Positions 35,601 through 47,522 are shown, counted from the stretch's first letter. The stretch is DNA of 64,000 bases from Sycobia sp. Sy_11 (GCA_018907035.1 JACCIC010000098.1:756501-820500), one strand, 5' to 3'. The notes: a model not told the origin generated them from the letters alone. Program-made: numbers and translations.

Positions 35601-36023
35601 ACATTTTATGGTATTACATATGAATATTTAAGTACACACAATAATATATATATATATATATAGCATCTTACGGCAGCATGCATACACGAACATTGTAAAG
35701 GTTAGCTTGATTAGATTAAGAACGATAGCTTTATTTCATTCTTACATTAATGTTTTTTTTATTATTGAGAACTTGAACCCTGTGTTTTTACTCTTACGTT
35801 TTTAAGTTTTATCGGTTCTTCTGTAAATATGGGAAAATTAAACAAATTATGTTTTACAATTATTGGTGTCTAACATTTTTCATACAGATTAAGGGTTTTT
35901 TTTTGGTATAGTAAATGTGCATGCAAATAATGCCTTTTTTTATCCAGCAATAAATGTACTATTTTCTACGATCGTGCGCAAAGTTTGATTTTGTGTGTGA
36001 ATTTGCGCTCGCAAACTACTATA
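35601..36023. other. AT-rich spacer
   Basis: Nothing recognised between the CpG-rich patch and the next transposon. Confidence 0.55.
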
Positions 36024-37292
36024 CACACTGTGTCCCAAAAGTTTTAAGAGCTCAGGTACAAAAGACGCAGCCATATATACAAACTTTTTATTCAAAATGG
36101 TCTCCATTAAAAGTAATACACAAGTTGGAACGACCTTCCAGTCTTTTCATGCCTTTTAAAAAATCTTCTTTTGGAATATTTTTTAATTTTGTTGTCACAG
36201 CTTTTTGTATCTCGTCTTTCGATGCAAAACTGTTTCCTTTCAAGCCCATTTTTAATTTTTGAAATAGTAAGTAGTCAGGGGGTCTGAAATCAGGCGAGTA
36301 TGATAGGTGGCTGAGTACAAGAATCAGTTTTTAGCCCAAAAATTGAGTTTTGGGTGCCGCGATATGTGCTAGTACATAATCTTGTAAGAAGTAAAAAATC
36401 GGTCTTTCCACAATTCGAGTCCAATACGTGCAATTTTTTAACAGAAGCTCTTTAGCACTTGTTGGTAGAATGCAACATTAACAGCAGTACATTCAGAAGA
36501 AAATTCTTCGTGGATTGTACCATTAGAATAAAAAAAAGATTAAGATTGTCTTAACTTTTGATTTTTAAAAGTGCAATTTTTAAGTCTTGGCGAGTTTTCG
36601 CCAACCCACTCAAACATTAACTTTCATCACCCAATTTTCGCAATAATAGTTTCAAGAAAATTTGGCTATGTATCAATCACTTCCAGCAGGTCACGTGTAC
36701 AAGAAACTCGTTGCTCTCGCTGTTCGATAGTTAGCGCGTGTCGAACTTATTTTTTTATCATCTTGTTTTTTTTAAGTCCTTTGTTATAATACGTTGTACG
36801 GTGGATTGATATTCCAGTAAGTTCTTTAATCAATCTGGAACTAGAGTTACGGTTATCCTTTAATATAGCTGTAACTATGTCAATGTTATTGTCACTCTTC
36901 ATGGGCGCACGGCCGCCCGCTCTTGAGTCATCTTCAACTAACTCTATACATTCCGCAATGAGCTTATATCACTGATATAGTAGCACGAGACATAACAAGT
37001 TTACCTAAAACCACTATTAATATTTCCTCCGCTTCCGTTCCACTTTTACCACCTTGAAAGCAAAATTTAATTGCAACACGTTGTTCGATATTTTTATTCA
37101 ACTTAAACAATAACAGCGACTACTTTATACTCCCAGGCAAATGACTACTGAACAGCTATAGGTAATCCGATGAATTTGAAACTTTATATATAGGTAGAAG
37201 AAAGTTGTAGTAACTAGTTGCCAAAGTTCCATGAAGATGGTGCAAGTAGTATGGGCTTACACCCGTAGTCTTACAACTTTTGGGACATACTG
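36024..37292 (-). mobile_element. Decayed Tc1/mariner-class transposon
   Basis: About 1.27 kb, bounded by inverse termini: 'actgtgtcccaaaagtttta' at 36027 and 'acaacttttgggacatactg' ending 37292, followed by TA at 37293-37294. On the left a TA is at 36022-36023, with two extra bases before the aligned terminus. Size, TIRs and TA flanks fit a Tc1/mariner element, and the minus strand encodes transposase pieces. A separate lineage from the mariner at 39452. Confidence 0.85.
36088..37110 (-). pseudogene. Tc1/mariner-class transposase, degraded
   Basis: This would be the DDE/D enzyme that cuts the element at its TIRs. Near the start one reads 'IEQRVAIKFCFQGGKSGTEA', a paired-domain-like helix-turn-helix opening. 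At the end come 'SPDFRPPDYLLFQKLKMGL' (the Asp of PPDY is the likely third catalytic residue) and 'DEIQKAVTTKLKNIPKEDF', then 'FNGDHFE' and a stop at 36088-36090. The middle is broken by stops and frameshifts and no long open frame survives. The longer plus-strand frame over 35954-36262 is antisense to it. Confidence 0.8.
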
Positions 37293-37294
37293 TA

Positions 37295-38771
37295 TATTAG
37301 TACGTCATTGGTAAGTAGATAAAAGTATTCGTAAATAGAGGGACCATTCGGGAGTCATTTAGCTAAGCGTGCGTAAATTAAGTTACATTTTAACAATTTC
37401 AATTACAAGTATTAGAATTGTATTGGATATGAATATAAATCTGTTTATTTATAATAACATTCACTGCTCTAACCTAAAAATCAGGTCTTTGTAATGATTG
37501 TTAATATAATTAAAATATTTGATAAAAGTAAGATGATGAGATTTATATATTTTTTGGAAGTAAAAAAAATGCATAATTATTCTTAGTAGTATATTACAAT
37601 TTAAATTATTTTAATCCTGAAATCGCAACATGAACGTGATTTTTCTGATTTTTCTATACCTATACGGGCAAGTAAAACTGATGTGAATATGAGTTTGAAA
37701 TCTAAACGTAGTAGCAGACGTAATGAAGTTACATAGCATTCATATGAAGCTGTTGCAATTTTTTATTTTTGAATAATTTATGTATTAAAAGTACTTAAAA
37801 GACTATTGTCATAGTGCATGTAAAAAAGTAAGAACTGTTATTCTACTGGAAAACTTGCGGCAAAGATATCATATTACCGTCTATAACATAGTTCTTTTAT
37901 CATGCGATCTGTATTGCACAGGTTTGTTGCGCTTCTACTTTGCCAGATTCGCGATGGCTTGTTCTACAATAGATTTATTAGGGTTTATCTACCTAGTTTT
38001 AAAGAAGCTGAAAAAATTTTTCGTGCTAAGTTTATTATAAAATGTAGCATAAATGATATTTGCGAAGACATCCGTACAATTAGTTTTACAGCAATCTGTT
38101 TACAAAACGTTAATAAGTTTTTGGTCTCGGGAAGGCGTAAAATCCTACTGATAATTTGTCATTTGATTTACTTCCACAACTTTTAACTACACAATAAACA
38201 TTTTAAGAATTTTTTTTAAGTTCTGAAAAATTTTCAAACTCATAACAATTAGTTTATAATCAAAAATAAATAAATAATAGGCAAATTGCTAAATTTTGAA
38301 GGAAATGTTTGGTGTTCTGTTGAATGAAAAATCTGTCTACCAAAGATCGTATAAACGATTTCATTTTATAATATAGCAATTCATCATACCTGTATTAAAT
38401 AGTCAAGCTTTGCTTACGATTATAGGAAACACAGTATACGATATACGTACGCAAAGTAGGAGATTCCCGCACATCGGATTTTATTCTATCATCGCAATGA
38501 TCAATCAATGTTCTATCATCGCAATTTACTCGTTAATGAGGTGATAATTATCCATGTCGCTTGTTTCTAGTACTAGGTACAGTTGTTCTGATTTGTTTTT
38601 AAACATTTGAAAAATTCGGCAAAAAATAATAAATATATTGGATCGATTTAATATTTTTCAAATAGTACTAGTGAAGCTATACTAATCAACTGTACCTGGG
38701 AAATCTAACTCGAGTTTTTATTTTACTATTTATAATCATTCCTTTTACAATTGTTTGTAGTGTTATGCTAT
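37295..38771. other. AT-rich spacer
   Basis: Overlapping open frames at 37855-38040 and 37902-38186 show no family features. No repeat relation found. Confidence 0.55.
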
Positions 38772-39203
38772 CTAGTTTATTCCCGTGCTCACTGAGTTTT
38801 ACCGCGAATTGTTTTTCTTTTGGAACGAATTATTATTTTTAGATATAGAAATTCATTTGCCGGCGATATTCGAATCTTCGTTAATTTAATCATTATTACA
38901 TTAGTATCTATTCGTAATATTAAAAGCGCATACTATAAAAGGATTCGAATTATACTAATTTAGTTAAAACCATATTTTAATTATTATATTATAAAATATT
39001 ATAAAATTATCTATAAGACAGGAGGATACGCATAGATACAGCAAACTATCATTCATTCCAGCTAAGTAAACCATGCACCAGTCGAAGCAACACTTGATCC
39101 TCGACGTAGCAAAATTAGGTACATCGTGTATCTGTAAAAAGACATTTTATATTAATATACAATATATCTTATGTACTAATGACCAATTTACGCGATAAGT
39201 CTG
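38772..39203 (+). repeat. LTR-like dispersed repeat, copy 2, left part
   Basis: Matches 1-452 with roughly 5-8 percent differences and a 30-bp deletion near 39000. The match stops at 'cgcgataagtc'; the rest of the repeat resumes at 42464. Confidence 0.88.
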
Positions 39204-39451
39204 TTTAAACTAAACAAGACGAGGTGATCTTTTCAGATTCGCCCGCTGAATTGATTATAAATTTGAATGATGGTGAAAAGGAATAAATAATTAATCGAAC
39301 ACTTAATTTGAGCCACGCATGAAAATGTTTATTGGGTTCGGATGAGGAAAAGTCTATCAAGGCACAAAAACCTAACCTATAATGACAATGACTTAGAAAA
39401 GACGTAATACAACAGAATCTGTGTGCACATAAGATAATCATTTATAATATA

Positions 39452-40673
39452 TTAGGAGTGTGAATAAGTCTTTCCCGTTTTTTGTAAGAGATGGCGCCAC
39501 CAATACTGTGCGAGTATTCAATGGTTACATATGTCATAATCAAAGCTTATTCATATGTCAACAATTCCATACTAACACATTAGTTAAAATTTTTTCGCAT
39601 CATAAATTTTTGATATCGTGAAAATGTCGAAATTTGAGCCGAGTCGACGTCATTTGCGGGAAGTTTCACTTTATTGGTTCAATTTGAAGAAATCTGCTGC
39701 CGAGACGCATCGATTGCTTCAGGAGGCTTATGGAGAAGGTTGTGTCGATGATTCAAGTGTTCGCGGATGGTTTCGACGCTTCAAAAGCGGTGATTTCGAC
39801 GTGGAAGACAAGGAGCGTTCCGGGCGGCCGCAAATCTTTGAAGATCGAGAATTGGCGACTTTGCTTGATGAAGATTCTTGTCAAACGCAAGAAGAACTTG
39901 CTGAAGCATTGGGAGTTGACCGAACAACCATTTCCAAGCGTTTGAAAGCCATGGGAATGATCCAAAAGCAAGGAAATTGGGTGCCGTACGAACTGAAGCT
40001 GAGAGACGTCGAACGGCGTTTTTTCACTTGCGAACAGCTGCTTCAGCGACATAAAAGAAAGGGTTTTCTGCATCGTATCGTGACTGGCGATGAAAAGTGA
40101 ATACGTTACGATAATCCGAAGCGAAGAAAATCATGGGGACTACCCGGCCATGCATCATCATCGACGGCCAAGCCAAATATTCATGGCGCCAAGCTCATGC
40201 TCTGTATATGGTGGGACCAGCTAGGTGTGGTTTACTATGAGCTTCTGAAACCGAATGAAAGGATCACAGGCGAGGTCTATCGACGACAATTGATGCGTTT
40301 GAGCCGCGCACTGCGAAAAAAACGGCCACAATACTCCGACAGGCACGACAAAGTTATTTTGCAACATGACAATGCTCGCCCACATGTTGCACCGCCGGTG
40401 AAAACATACTTAGAAACGCTCAAATGGGAAGTCCTACCCCACCCGCCGTATAGTCCAGACGTTGCTCCGTCTGATTACCATCTCTTCAGATCGATGACGC
40501 ATGGCCTGGCTGACCAGGAATTTTTTCGCAACGGGATTCGTATGTTGCCAGAAAGATGGGAAAAAGTTGTAGCTAGCGATGGCCAATACTTTCAATAATT
40601 CATTTGTAACCATTTTTTCACAATAAAGGCTCAAAATTTGAAAAAAACGGGAAAGACTTATTCACATACCTGA
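39452..40673 (+). mobile_element. mariner transposon, near intact
   Basis: 1222 bp bounded by TA at 39450-39451 and 40674-40675. The termini are 'ttaggagtgtgaataagtct' and the inverse of 'agacttattcacatacctga', sharing 'tgtgaataagtctttcccgt' and differing at a few outer bases. It carries one transposase frame with a single stop and an apparent C-terminal gap. It lies within the insertions that split the LTR-like repeat. Confidence 0.95.
39618..40598 (+). pseudogene. mariner transposase with one internal stop
   Basis: The nuclear enzyme that excises and inserts the element. The N-terminal half has two helix-turn-helix parts ('HLREVSLYWFNLKKSAAET' and 'TQEELAEALGVDRTTISKRL') with the linker motif 'GRPQ'. 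The catalytic DD34D triad is readable: Asp in 'IVTGDEK', Asp in 'LQHDNARPH', and 34 residues later Asp in 'VAPSDYHLF'. A TGA at 40098-40100 falls right after 'GDEK', where the family has Trp (TGG). The same frame then stays open to 40598. Near 40515-40530 'GLADQEFFRNGIRMLPERW' seems to lack about 20 residues usual for the family. The Met at 39618 or 39624 starts it. With the stop and the gap it is probably inactive, but very young. Confidence 0.95.
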
Positions 40674-41089
40674 TACAACATAAATGCGACGAAAGATGCA
40701 CGCGATAACTTAATCTATGAATGAAATCTATAACGCAACTTGTAATGCATTACATGGGCGATGCAACCGGCAAACAACCGGCGCGATATAACACGATGAA
40801 CGCAACCGACGAACTTGGCGCGAGATGTTTCCAGCAGCCGCAACCGGTGTGAATCGGTGCGAATTTGATGTAAGTCCGGTACCCCGGCATGGCACTGTGT
40901 TATATTAAATTAATAAGCGACGCGTGCCATAAAGACATTGATGCACGCCAGCTAACGATATTTTCCTACGCGATACGTTTATTATATAAGATTGATACGG
41001 AACACACTTTCCCCGTTGGGAGAGTGATCGTACAACACTTACTCGAATACAATACTATGACATAAAATACTAAAATTTAAAGTACATGA
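40674..41089. other. GC-richer fragment of unresolved origin
   Basis: Contains repeated 'gcaaccgg' words and, at 40950-40981, a 32-nt stretch repeated with one mismatch at 42233-42264 inside the BEL pol remnant. 'agattgatacgga' is also shared (about 40988 and 42443). It is probably part of the same rearranged BEL insertion. Confidence 0.45.
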
Positions 41090-42290
41090 AATTATTTACA
41101 GAATTGTTTCAGTATTGTACGTTTCGCTGGTTTGGACAAAATCGGATTGACTTAGAAACATAGTTTATCATTTTTTTCGTTCCAATAAATACCTAAGGTA
41201 CTCAAAACAGATTTTTCATTGGAAGCGAAATTGAAATCCTTCAAATCATCGTGTAGATCATCAAGAGCACTAGGATGGTTAGAAGCCTACTGTATGATGT
41301 TGAATCCACCTCTTCTAATAATTGTATGCATTGATCGCGTATGGTTAAGATTTCGTTTAAAGAATTCGCTCCCTTTATCAAGTCATCTACGTATAGATCA
41401 CATTTTAGAATTTCGGTGGATGTCGGGTAATCTTTGCCGTCATCATTAGCTAATTTTTTAATAGCTCGAATCGATAAATGGGAGCTGACGCGACACCAAA
41501 AGTGACTGTATTCAGTTGAAATGTCCGAATTCACCCCTCATGATACCAAAAGATGTATTGATATGACTTGTCTATACATCTTCTCGATATCAGCAGTAAT
41601 GATGTATCTAAACGATCTAAGTATGAGCAGATGAGAGAATAATTTCGCTTGAATTTGCGGCCCTACCAAGAGAACACTGTTTCAACCCGTTCCCGAACTG
41701 GTTTTGGCAGATGCATCGAAAACTACGCGTACCTTAGTAGTACAGCTTAAGGTCTTTATCACTGCTTGGTGGGGAAGATAACAACCATTAGGCTCGTCTT
41801 TGCAGACTAGCGACATATGGCCCAATGAAATATATTCGTCCATAACTTTCTTTTCATAATCTTCCTTTAAAGATGGATCTGCGTCAAGTCTTGCAGCTCA
41901 TAAAAATGTCTAAGTGCTACAGAACGTGAATTAGCAAAGTCTAAATCATTGGTTTTAAAAGGCAGTCTAACGATATATCTGCCCGATTCACTACGTGTAG
42001 TGTATTTCTGATAATGAGCTTCACATTGAGCCTCATTGCTCATTATAATATTGGAGGTCTTGATTTCTTCGATTTTCCAAAATTTGGAAATTGGTGCAGT
42101 TAAATCCGTTAAATTGCAATATGAAATATGACCTTGAATTTTATTTGAGAAACTGTCTACAACTACCCATCCTAGGCGAGTTTTTTTAAGAAAAACGTGA
42201 TCCATCCTGCGATAATTTTTTCTGCCCACGTTAGCTAATGATATTTTCCTACGCGATACGTTTAGCACGAGATGTAACAAAAAGGATTTT
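41090..42290 (-). pseudogene. Degraded BEL/Pao pol (protease-RT), second lineage
   Basis: The 42280-41867 frame reads 'KKTRLGWVVVDSF', 'KFWKIEEI' and 'SGRYIVRLPFK', the linker between protease and RT in BEL/Pao. The 41534-41241 frame reads 'FWCRVSSHLSIRAIKKLA' and 'CDLYVDDLIKGA', the RT palm with the YVDD box. About 41100-41200 further reads as the RT-to-RNase H connection ('GIYWNEKNDKLCF', 'KRTILK'). The part between the two frames is broken. Its motifs differ from those of the 5-10 kb copy (YVDD against YMDD), so it is a different family. RNase H and integrase are missing. Confidence 0.85.
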
Positions 42291-42463
42291 AAATATATTG
42301 TATTAAGCGCTTCAAAGCAAGTCGTAACCTAAACTGTTTTGCCACGCGGCGAAGTTTTTCTGTTTTTTTGCTCCCCATCCCACTCTATCTATCGACGGCG
42401 CGAAAGATCATAATGCCGCTCATAGCGCCGCGTGACTCGTACTACAAGATTGATACGGAAGAA

Positions 42464-42690
42464 AGTCCTTGAGCAAACGTCGCGTCAGTCAGTTGTAGTT
42501 TTATACGGAGTTCAGGCACAAGACTGCTTTCGGTACTTTTACTTATAATGTTTTTATATATCTGTTGATTAAACTTACAACGTTAATTTATTTATGTACT
42601 GTATGACGTGCTACTTTTTTTCTATTATTAATTAAAGTTTTTTCTTGTAATGCTAATAAAGTCATTATAATAATATATTCAGTTTTGGAC
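42464..42690 (+). repeat. LTR-like dispersed repeat, copy 2, right part
   Basis: Matches about 446-650 ('aagtccttgag', 'gtcagttg', 'gtacttttacttata', 'attaaacttacaac'). It shares 'aagtc' with the end of the left part at 39203, consistent with a short target duplication around the insertion. Confidence 0.82.
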
Positions 42691-43174
42691 TATTCACAAC
42701 ATTTTATAGATTAAATCAATGTATTTTTAGTAATGACGGTCCATATATTCAGATTCGATCAAGAAGAAGATCATCGCGGCTCTATTTTATTTCAGAAATT
42801 AATTAAGCCAATCTCACCACTTGAACTTACATGCAAGGGTATAAAGTTCTCGATGTGGATGACCAGTTTCGTCTAGAATTTAATCATATTGAGTTCTTGG
42901 GATGGACAGAACCCTCCATTACAGACTGAGGCGAGTCACTTCTATAGACCGTAGCATTCTGCTCAGTAACGGGTAACCGAGAACTTGGCAACAGTTCTTT
43001 AGGACATTCGTACGCATACACGTTCCTCATTCATATATCGCTCGCGTCCTTTACTTGCATAGTATAATATACTAATTACTGGGACGTTTGAAATAATAAA
43101 GCTTCAAAAGTTTAATGTTCAATAAATTGAGATTTTCATGTATGTATAATAAGAGAATAACAGAAAAATAACAA
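42691..43174. other. Spacer
   Basis: No feature recognised. Confidence 0.55.
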
Positions 43175-43366
43175 TCACCTTAGTACAGACGAGAATCCAA
43201 TAATGCCTTCTGCGCTCAAATAGCGCCCTTTATAGACTCTCTTCTTATCGCGGGTCAAATTTCGGGCGATATGCCCCATTCGTCGATCACAGCCTAAACA
43301 CTTCGCGCAGCTGGACGGTCGGAGAACCCGAGGTGGTAATCTGACACCGTCCATACTTCTTTCCAA
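43175..43366 (-). pseudogene. Possible retroelement zinc-knuckle scrap
   Basis: The 63-residue frame has 'CAKCLGCDRRMGHIARNLTR' then 'DKKRVYKG', resembling tandem CCHC knuckles ('GHIARNC', 'CYKCG') with ligand Cys replaced by Leu and Val and one spacing change. This suits a decayed Gag or LINE ORF1. A 7-bp inverted pair 'ggacggt'/'accgtcc' lies at about 43313-43352. Confidence 0.4.
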
Positions 43367-43622
43367 ATTCTCGAGATTTTCTTATAGCTAAAATACAGTC
43401 ACCTTATTTGTGAATCTGTAGGACAACTATTATAAAGAAAATTTCCGAATTTTCCGTCACAGCACGGATCAGTTGCTTTTATGGAAGCATAACCATAAAC
43501 CTCTTTCATAAAATCTCAAGATTTTCCTCCGGCTGATATTTGATTACCTTAGTTGTAAATCATATAACGGCCAGTTTTCAGGAAAATCTTCGATTTTACC
43601 CGTCATGGTACGGATCAAGCGT
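43367..43622. repeat. Degenerate tandem repeat, two units of about 115-145 bp
   Basis: Unit 1 (about 43366-43478) and unit 2 (about 43507-43618) share the order 'tctcgagattttc'/'tctcaagattttc', 'caccttatttgt'/'taccttagttgt', and 'cgtcacagcacggatca'/'cgtcatggtacggatca'. A loosely similar piece with 'ggcacggcaccgg' is at 4295. Confidence 0.6.
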
Positions 43623-44026
43623 ATACATTAGTTGTATACAATTTGGTGGCCTTTAACGAAGGTTTGCTCGTAATCCTGACTTCAATAATTATTTCATTCC
43701 AATCCAAACCCAATTAAATTAGTTCATTGAGTCCAATTCAAAATTTCAAATTATAACTTATAAAATAAGATTTCAAATCGCCAACCGATGATTTCGTTAA
43801 GCATTATTCAATATCTCGTATATACTTACATATCATTTATAAACAGTTTTTATAATTCGTGTGGCGCCGTTTTGTCCGAGGAGATTGCATAACATTTCTT
43901 ACTCATATATTCTCCCGCAAATATAATATTATATCAATCTTTTATTTACATTATTTCCAATTTCAAAACTAAACATTTCTCGCAATATAATTTATAACTA
44001 TATTTAGTTACAAAAGAAATACTAAA

Positions 44027-44088
<62 letters not shown>

Positions 44089-45220
44089 GGCAACGCAATA
44101 GTATAAAAATTTCATATAGGTACATTTCGTCGTCATTTATGTACATAAGATGTAATACATGAATTATATATTAATTATTATTTATTATATTAAAAAAATT
44201 ATATTTTAAATTTCGTAAAAAAATGGAATAAATTCTAAATTTGATTGTTATAAGATCTCTCTTTGCTAAGTTTCTATTTATATGTTATATATACATATTG
44301 TTTTCATATATTTCGTTATTTTAAAACATTATTTGTTCCTATCTACTTAGTAAAATTTCCATAGTTTATCGTGTATTGGTGATGCATAATAGTAGTTACG
44401 TTCGATGGTTAAACTTGAATAGTCACTTGCGTACTATATACTATATTGCGTATATTATCGTACATCTAAAACTTTTCATTGCAGCGATGTTACAATACTA
44501 CTAACAATTGACAGATTAATCGCTCTTATTTCACAATTTGAAATTCAGGACTTATGAATCATAAAATCGTATGATTTTTCTTAATTAATTCTTCTATTAC
44601 TATTTCTCTTTTTTTCGTTTTATAAAAACCCCATGGAACAGCTTTGACTGTCAAAATTGCCAAATAGGAGAAAGGGTGAAATTGGGTATCGTATTAATAC
44701 CTCTATGGCTTGTGTACTTATAACGCTGATGTTATACATATAGTTATATAAGCGTACAGATAATTATGTTGATATTGTGTGTAAATAACTTTGTTCATAT
44801 CACGATAGAAGTTGAAAGTTTAGTGCTAAATCAATTCTCCATCTGAACAAATTATTTCTAATTGAAGTAGCACGTTCCCTATCCCTAGCATGAAAGCAGT
44901 CTCTTCCGTTTTCGTAATAAATACTTAGTATTTATACGTTATTTCTTAGTTATAGGTGATTTAAATCGCTATTAAATATCGACATTGAAATATTAAAGAT
45001 TTTCTGTAGTAAATCGAATATGATATCCTAATTACGTGAATATTCCATTGTACTGCGTTAGCCATGTTATTAACTCTGTAATTTAAAATGAGCTCGAGTT
45101 GTCCGTTACTGGAGCCTTTGTTAATTTCGTTGTTTTAAATGGCGGTTGAGGGGGATGACGGTCTGTGATTCGCTTCTCAATTTTCCCTTGTAATGCTTAT
45201 TAAAAATTAAAAATTGTACA
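43623..45220. other. AT-rich spacer
   Basis: Holds the TA array at 44028-44086. No gene found. Confidence 0.6.
44028..44086. repeat. (TA)n microsatellite
   Basis: TA array of about 58 bp. Confidence 0.95.
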
Positions 45221-45314
45221 TATGTCGACTGTTCAGAATTAAATTAATAAATATTTTTATCAAGACACAATACATAGTATAAAGACTTTCAGATGGATAA
45301 AAATATTTATTAAT
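45221..45314 (+). mobile_element. TIR-family termini, collapsed copy E
   Basis: A 19-bp perfect inverted pair (45243-45261 and 45296-45314; 'attaataaatatttttatc') encloses 34 nt containing 'agtataaagactttcagatg', with an outer 'tatgtcgactgtt'. The same outer motif precedes copy C (32036) and follows copy D inverted (63180), so this appears to be two family ends with the body deleted. Confidence 0.6.
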
Positions 45315-45327
45315 GTAATGATTATTG

Positions 45328-45430
45328 TATATATATATATATATATATCATATCATATCATATCATATCATATATCATATTATATCATATCACATCATAT
45401 CATATCATATCATATCATATCATATCATAC
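45328..45430. repeat. TA array followed by (CATAT)n pentanucleotide array
   Basis: About 20 bp of TA, then some 80 bp of CATAT units with a few variants ('tatcat', 'cacat'). Confidence 0.95.
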
Positions 45431-45469
45431 TTCATACGAATTATAAATTATTAATTATAAAGTCAGAGC

Positions 45470-45585
45470 GTGTTTTTGTTTCTATACGTTAAACAAAAAA
45501 ACTACTGAACCGATTGATCTGAAATTCGAAATATATTTTCTATATTATCTTCGGGAGGACATAAACTATGTTTTTTTTTTGAAAA
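45470..45585 (+). repeat. Decayed insect repeat with 'actgaaccgat' motif
   Basis: 'aaactactgaaccgattgat' with 'ctgaaattcg', then 'cgggaggacataaactatg' after about 45 nt, is the order of a motif I know from many insect interspersed repeats, some of them Helitron-like. Assignment to a transposon class is uncertain. Confidence 0.4.
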
Positions 45586-45870
45586 TCATTTTACTTTCAT
45601 GAATAAATTAAGAACGCATTTAACGGTCTTAGCAGTCAGTTTCACCAGTGGCCAGTAGGTGGCGTTTTGAATCATAAATATGAACACAAAGTAGTTTGCT
45701 TCAAGTATTAATACCAGGTCAGCTTGTTTGAATAAGCATATCCAACTTTGGGATAGTATCCTAAAGAAAGTGTCATTTAGTCAGTATTATCCTTTTTTTT
45801 CTGAAGATTAATATGGCACTATCCACACCTTGTGGATATCTTTTGAATATTGTACATTTTACTTATTCTT

Positions 45871-45874
<4 letters not shown>
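45586..45874. other. Spacer
   Basis: Nothing recognised. Confidence 0.5.

Positions 45875-45939
<65 letters not shown>
45875..45939. repeat. (CT)n microsatellite
   Basis: CT array of about 64 bp with an imperfect tail to 45968. Confidence 0.95.
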
Positions 45940-45949
<10 letters not shown>

Positions 45950-46289
45950 CTATCTCTCCTTCTTCTCTTATAAAATGGTTGTGTACAAAATCATACTAAA
46001 TATCGTTTTGGACGATAAATTATGTTTTTGTTTTTAACGTTATAATATCTTCAGAATTAAGATAGCTATTCTTTCTTTCAGTTTGGACGAAAGAAATCAT
46101 GGCAAAATAGGGTTACTTTATTGGTAACCTCGAACTATATATATCTTTATATATATATAATACATCGTCACTTCTGCATAAAAAGGCGTTCGGTAACCAT
46201 CGTCCGCTTAAAAATGTGCTTTAATTTCAGTCGGCACACTAGCTAAAATATTCACGGTATTTAATTTAAAATACGAAATATATATATAT

Positions 46290-46948
46290 CAGTGGTGGAT
46301 CCGGCAGTGGCCCTGGTGGGGGGAGGGACGATTCCAAACACAAATTTAATGTTAATGTTAATAAAATTTGTATAATCAGAAGTTTTATTACGATATCGTA
46401 CCATTTATTGAAAAATACGTTAAAACATGACAGAAGAAGGGAACATATTCTTTTTTCTTTTCAACTGTGAAAACGGAATTATATCAATTTCAATATGACA
46501 AAACGAAAAAAGCAGATATGTAAAAGCGTGGAAGAATGTCTTATAATAAATCTTTTGTTTGATAGGTTTGACAAATCGTTATGTTGAATTTTTTTTTAAC
46601 AATTTTTGTATATCTTATATATAAGTGCGAGGAGTGTTTAAGCATAAAAATTAGTATTGACCGCATGTAAAATTTCCTATGCGCACTTAATTCGCCGAAT
46701 TTTTTATACTATAGAACTCTATATGTATGTTACCGAAATTTGATGGAATAAATTATAAGAATGCAATAGCGGAAATGTATATTTCTATTTTGAAGCGGAA
46801 ACTCTCCTCAAAGTATTATTAATCTTCAAAAAGTTTATTATGAAACGTTGATGAAATATTTTTTTAATGCACATTTAAAGAATTTTTTTCGAAGTTTACA
46901 TTCTTGGCGCCTTGGGGGCGATCGCCCTCCCCCTTGGATCCGCCACTA
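46290..46948. mobile_element. hAT-like non-autonomous element (MITE)
   Basis: 659 bp. The left end 'cagtggtggatccggcagtg' is inverse to the right end 'cccttggatccgccacta', both followed inward by runs of G or C ('ggtggggggaggg', 'cgccctccccc'). Identical 8-bp flanks 'atatatat' (46282-46289 and 46949-46956) fit hAT target duplications, though they sit in AT-rich DNA where such identity is easy. A CAGTGGCGGATCC-type end is familiar from hAT elements. No transposase frame is present. Confidence 0.75.

Positions 46949-46957
<9 letters not shown>

Positions 46958-47007
<50 letters not shown>
46958..47007. repeat. (TA)n microsatellite
   Basis: TA array directly next to the hAT-like element's right flank. 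Confidence 0.95.
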
Positions 47008-47009
<2 letters not shown>

Positions 47010-47520
47010 ATAAAATGATCGACGAAATAGCAGCTTTTTGAAGTGGACGCTACTCTACGCTTAATTCAGATTCAAAATCTGTGATACGTGCAAGATGTCT
47101 TCTTGCTGCATTATATATCATCACCGATACGAATTAATGACAGTTACAAGTTTCTAATATACGATTCTAGATGAATATATGAGACTGGCAATTGAGATTG
47201 CCAACTTTCATAACACTTTGTAAAATAGTTAGAATTTCTCGTGAATGTGCAATTATAGCGAATAGCCACGCATTATGCCGATTAGGATAATCATCGCGCC
47301 AACACTAGCTTGCGAAGATCAAATAAACATCTGATACATAACCTTCGTTGGCCATTTTCATCTTGGCATATCGAACGATTGCTAAAAAGTTTATATAACT
47401 GCGCGTGGAAATGAGTGTATCGTATATTAAGTTAGCCATTGTAAACTGGGGAGTGGCTAAAACGGACGAAAAATTTTTTATATGAAATATCTGGAAACAA
47501 TTAAATTAAGCTTAAATAGT

Positions 47521-47522
<2 letters not shown>
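47008..47522. other. Spacer
   Basis: No feature recognised. Confidence 0.55.

Noticed and set aside
35954..36262. 102-residue plus-strand frame
   Set aside because: Antisense to the 3' end of the decayed Tc1/mariner transposase.
39753..40073. 106-residue minus-strand frame
   Set aside because: Antisense shadow of the mariner transposase.
45347..45430. CRISPR-like array
   Set aside because: Short tandem CATAT units without spacers in an insect-like nuclear genome; a simple satellite.
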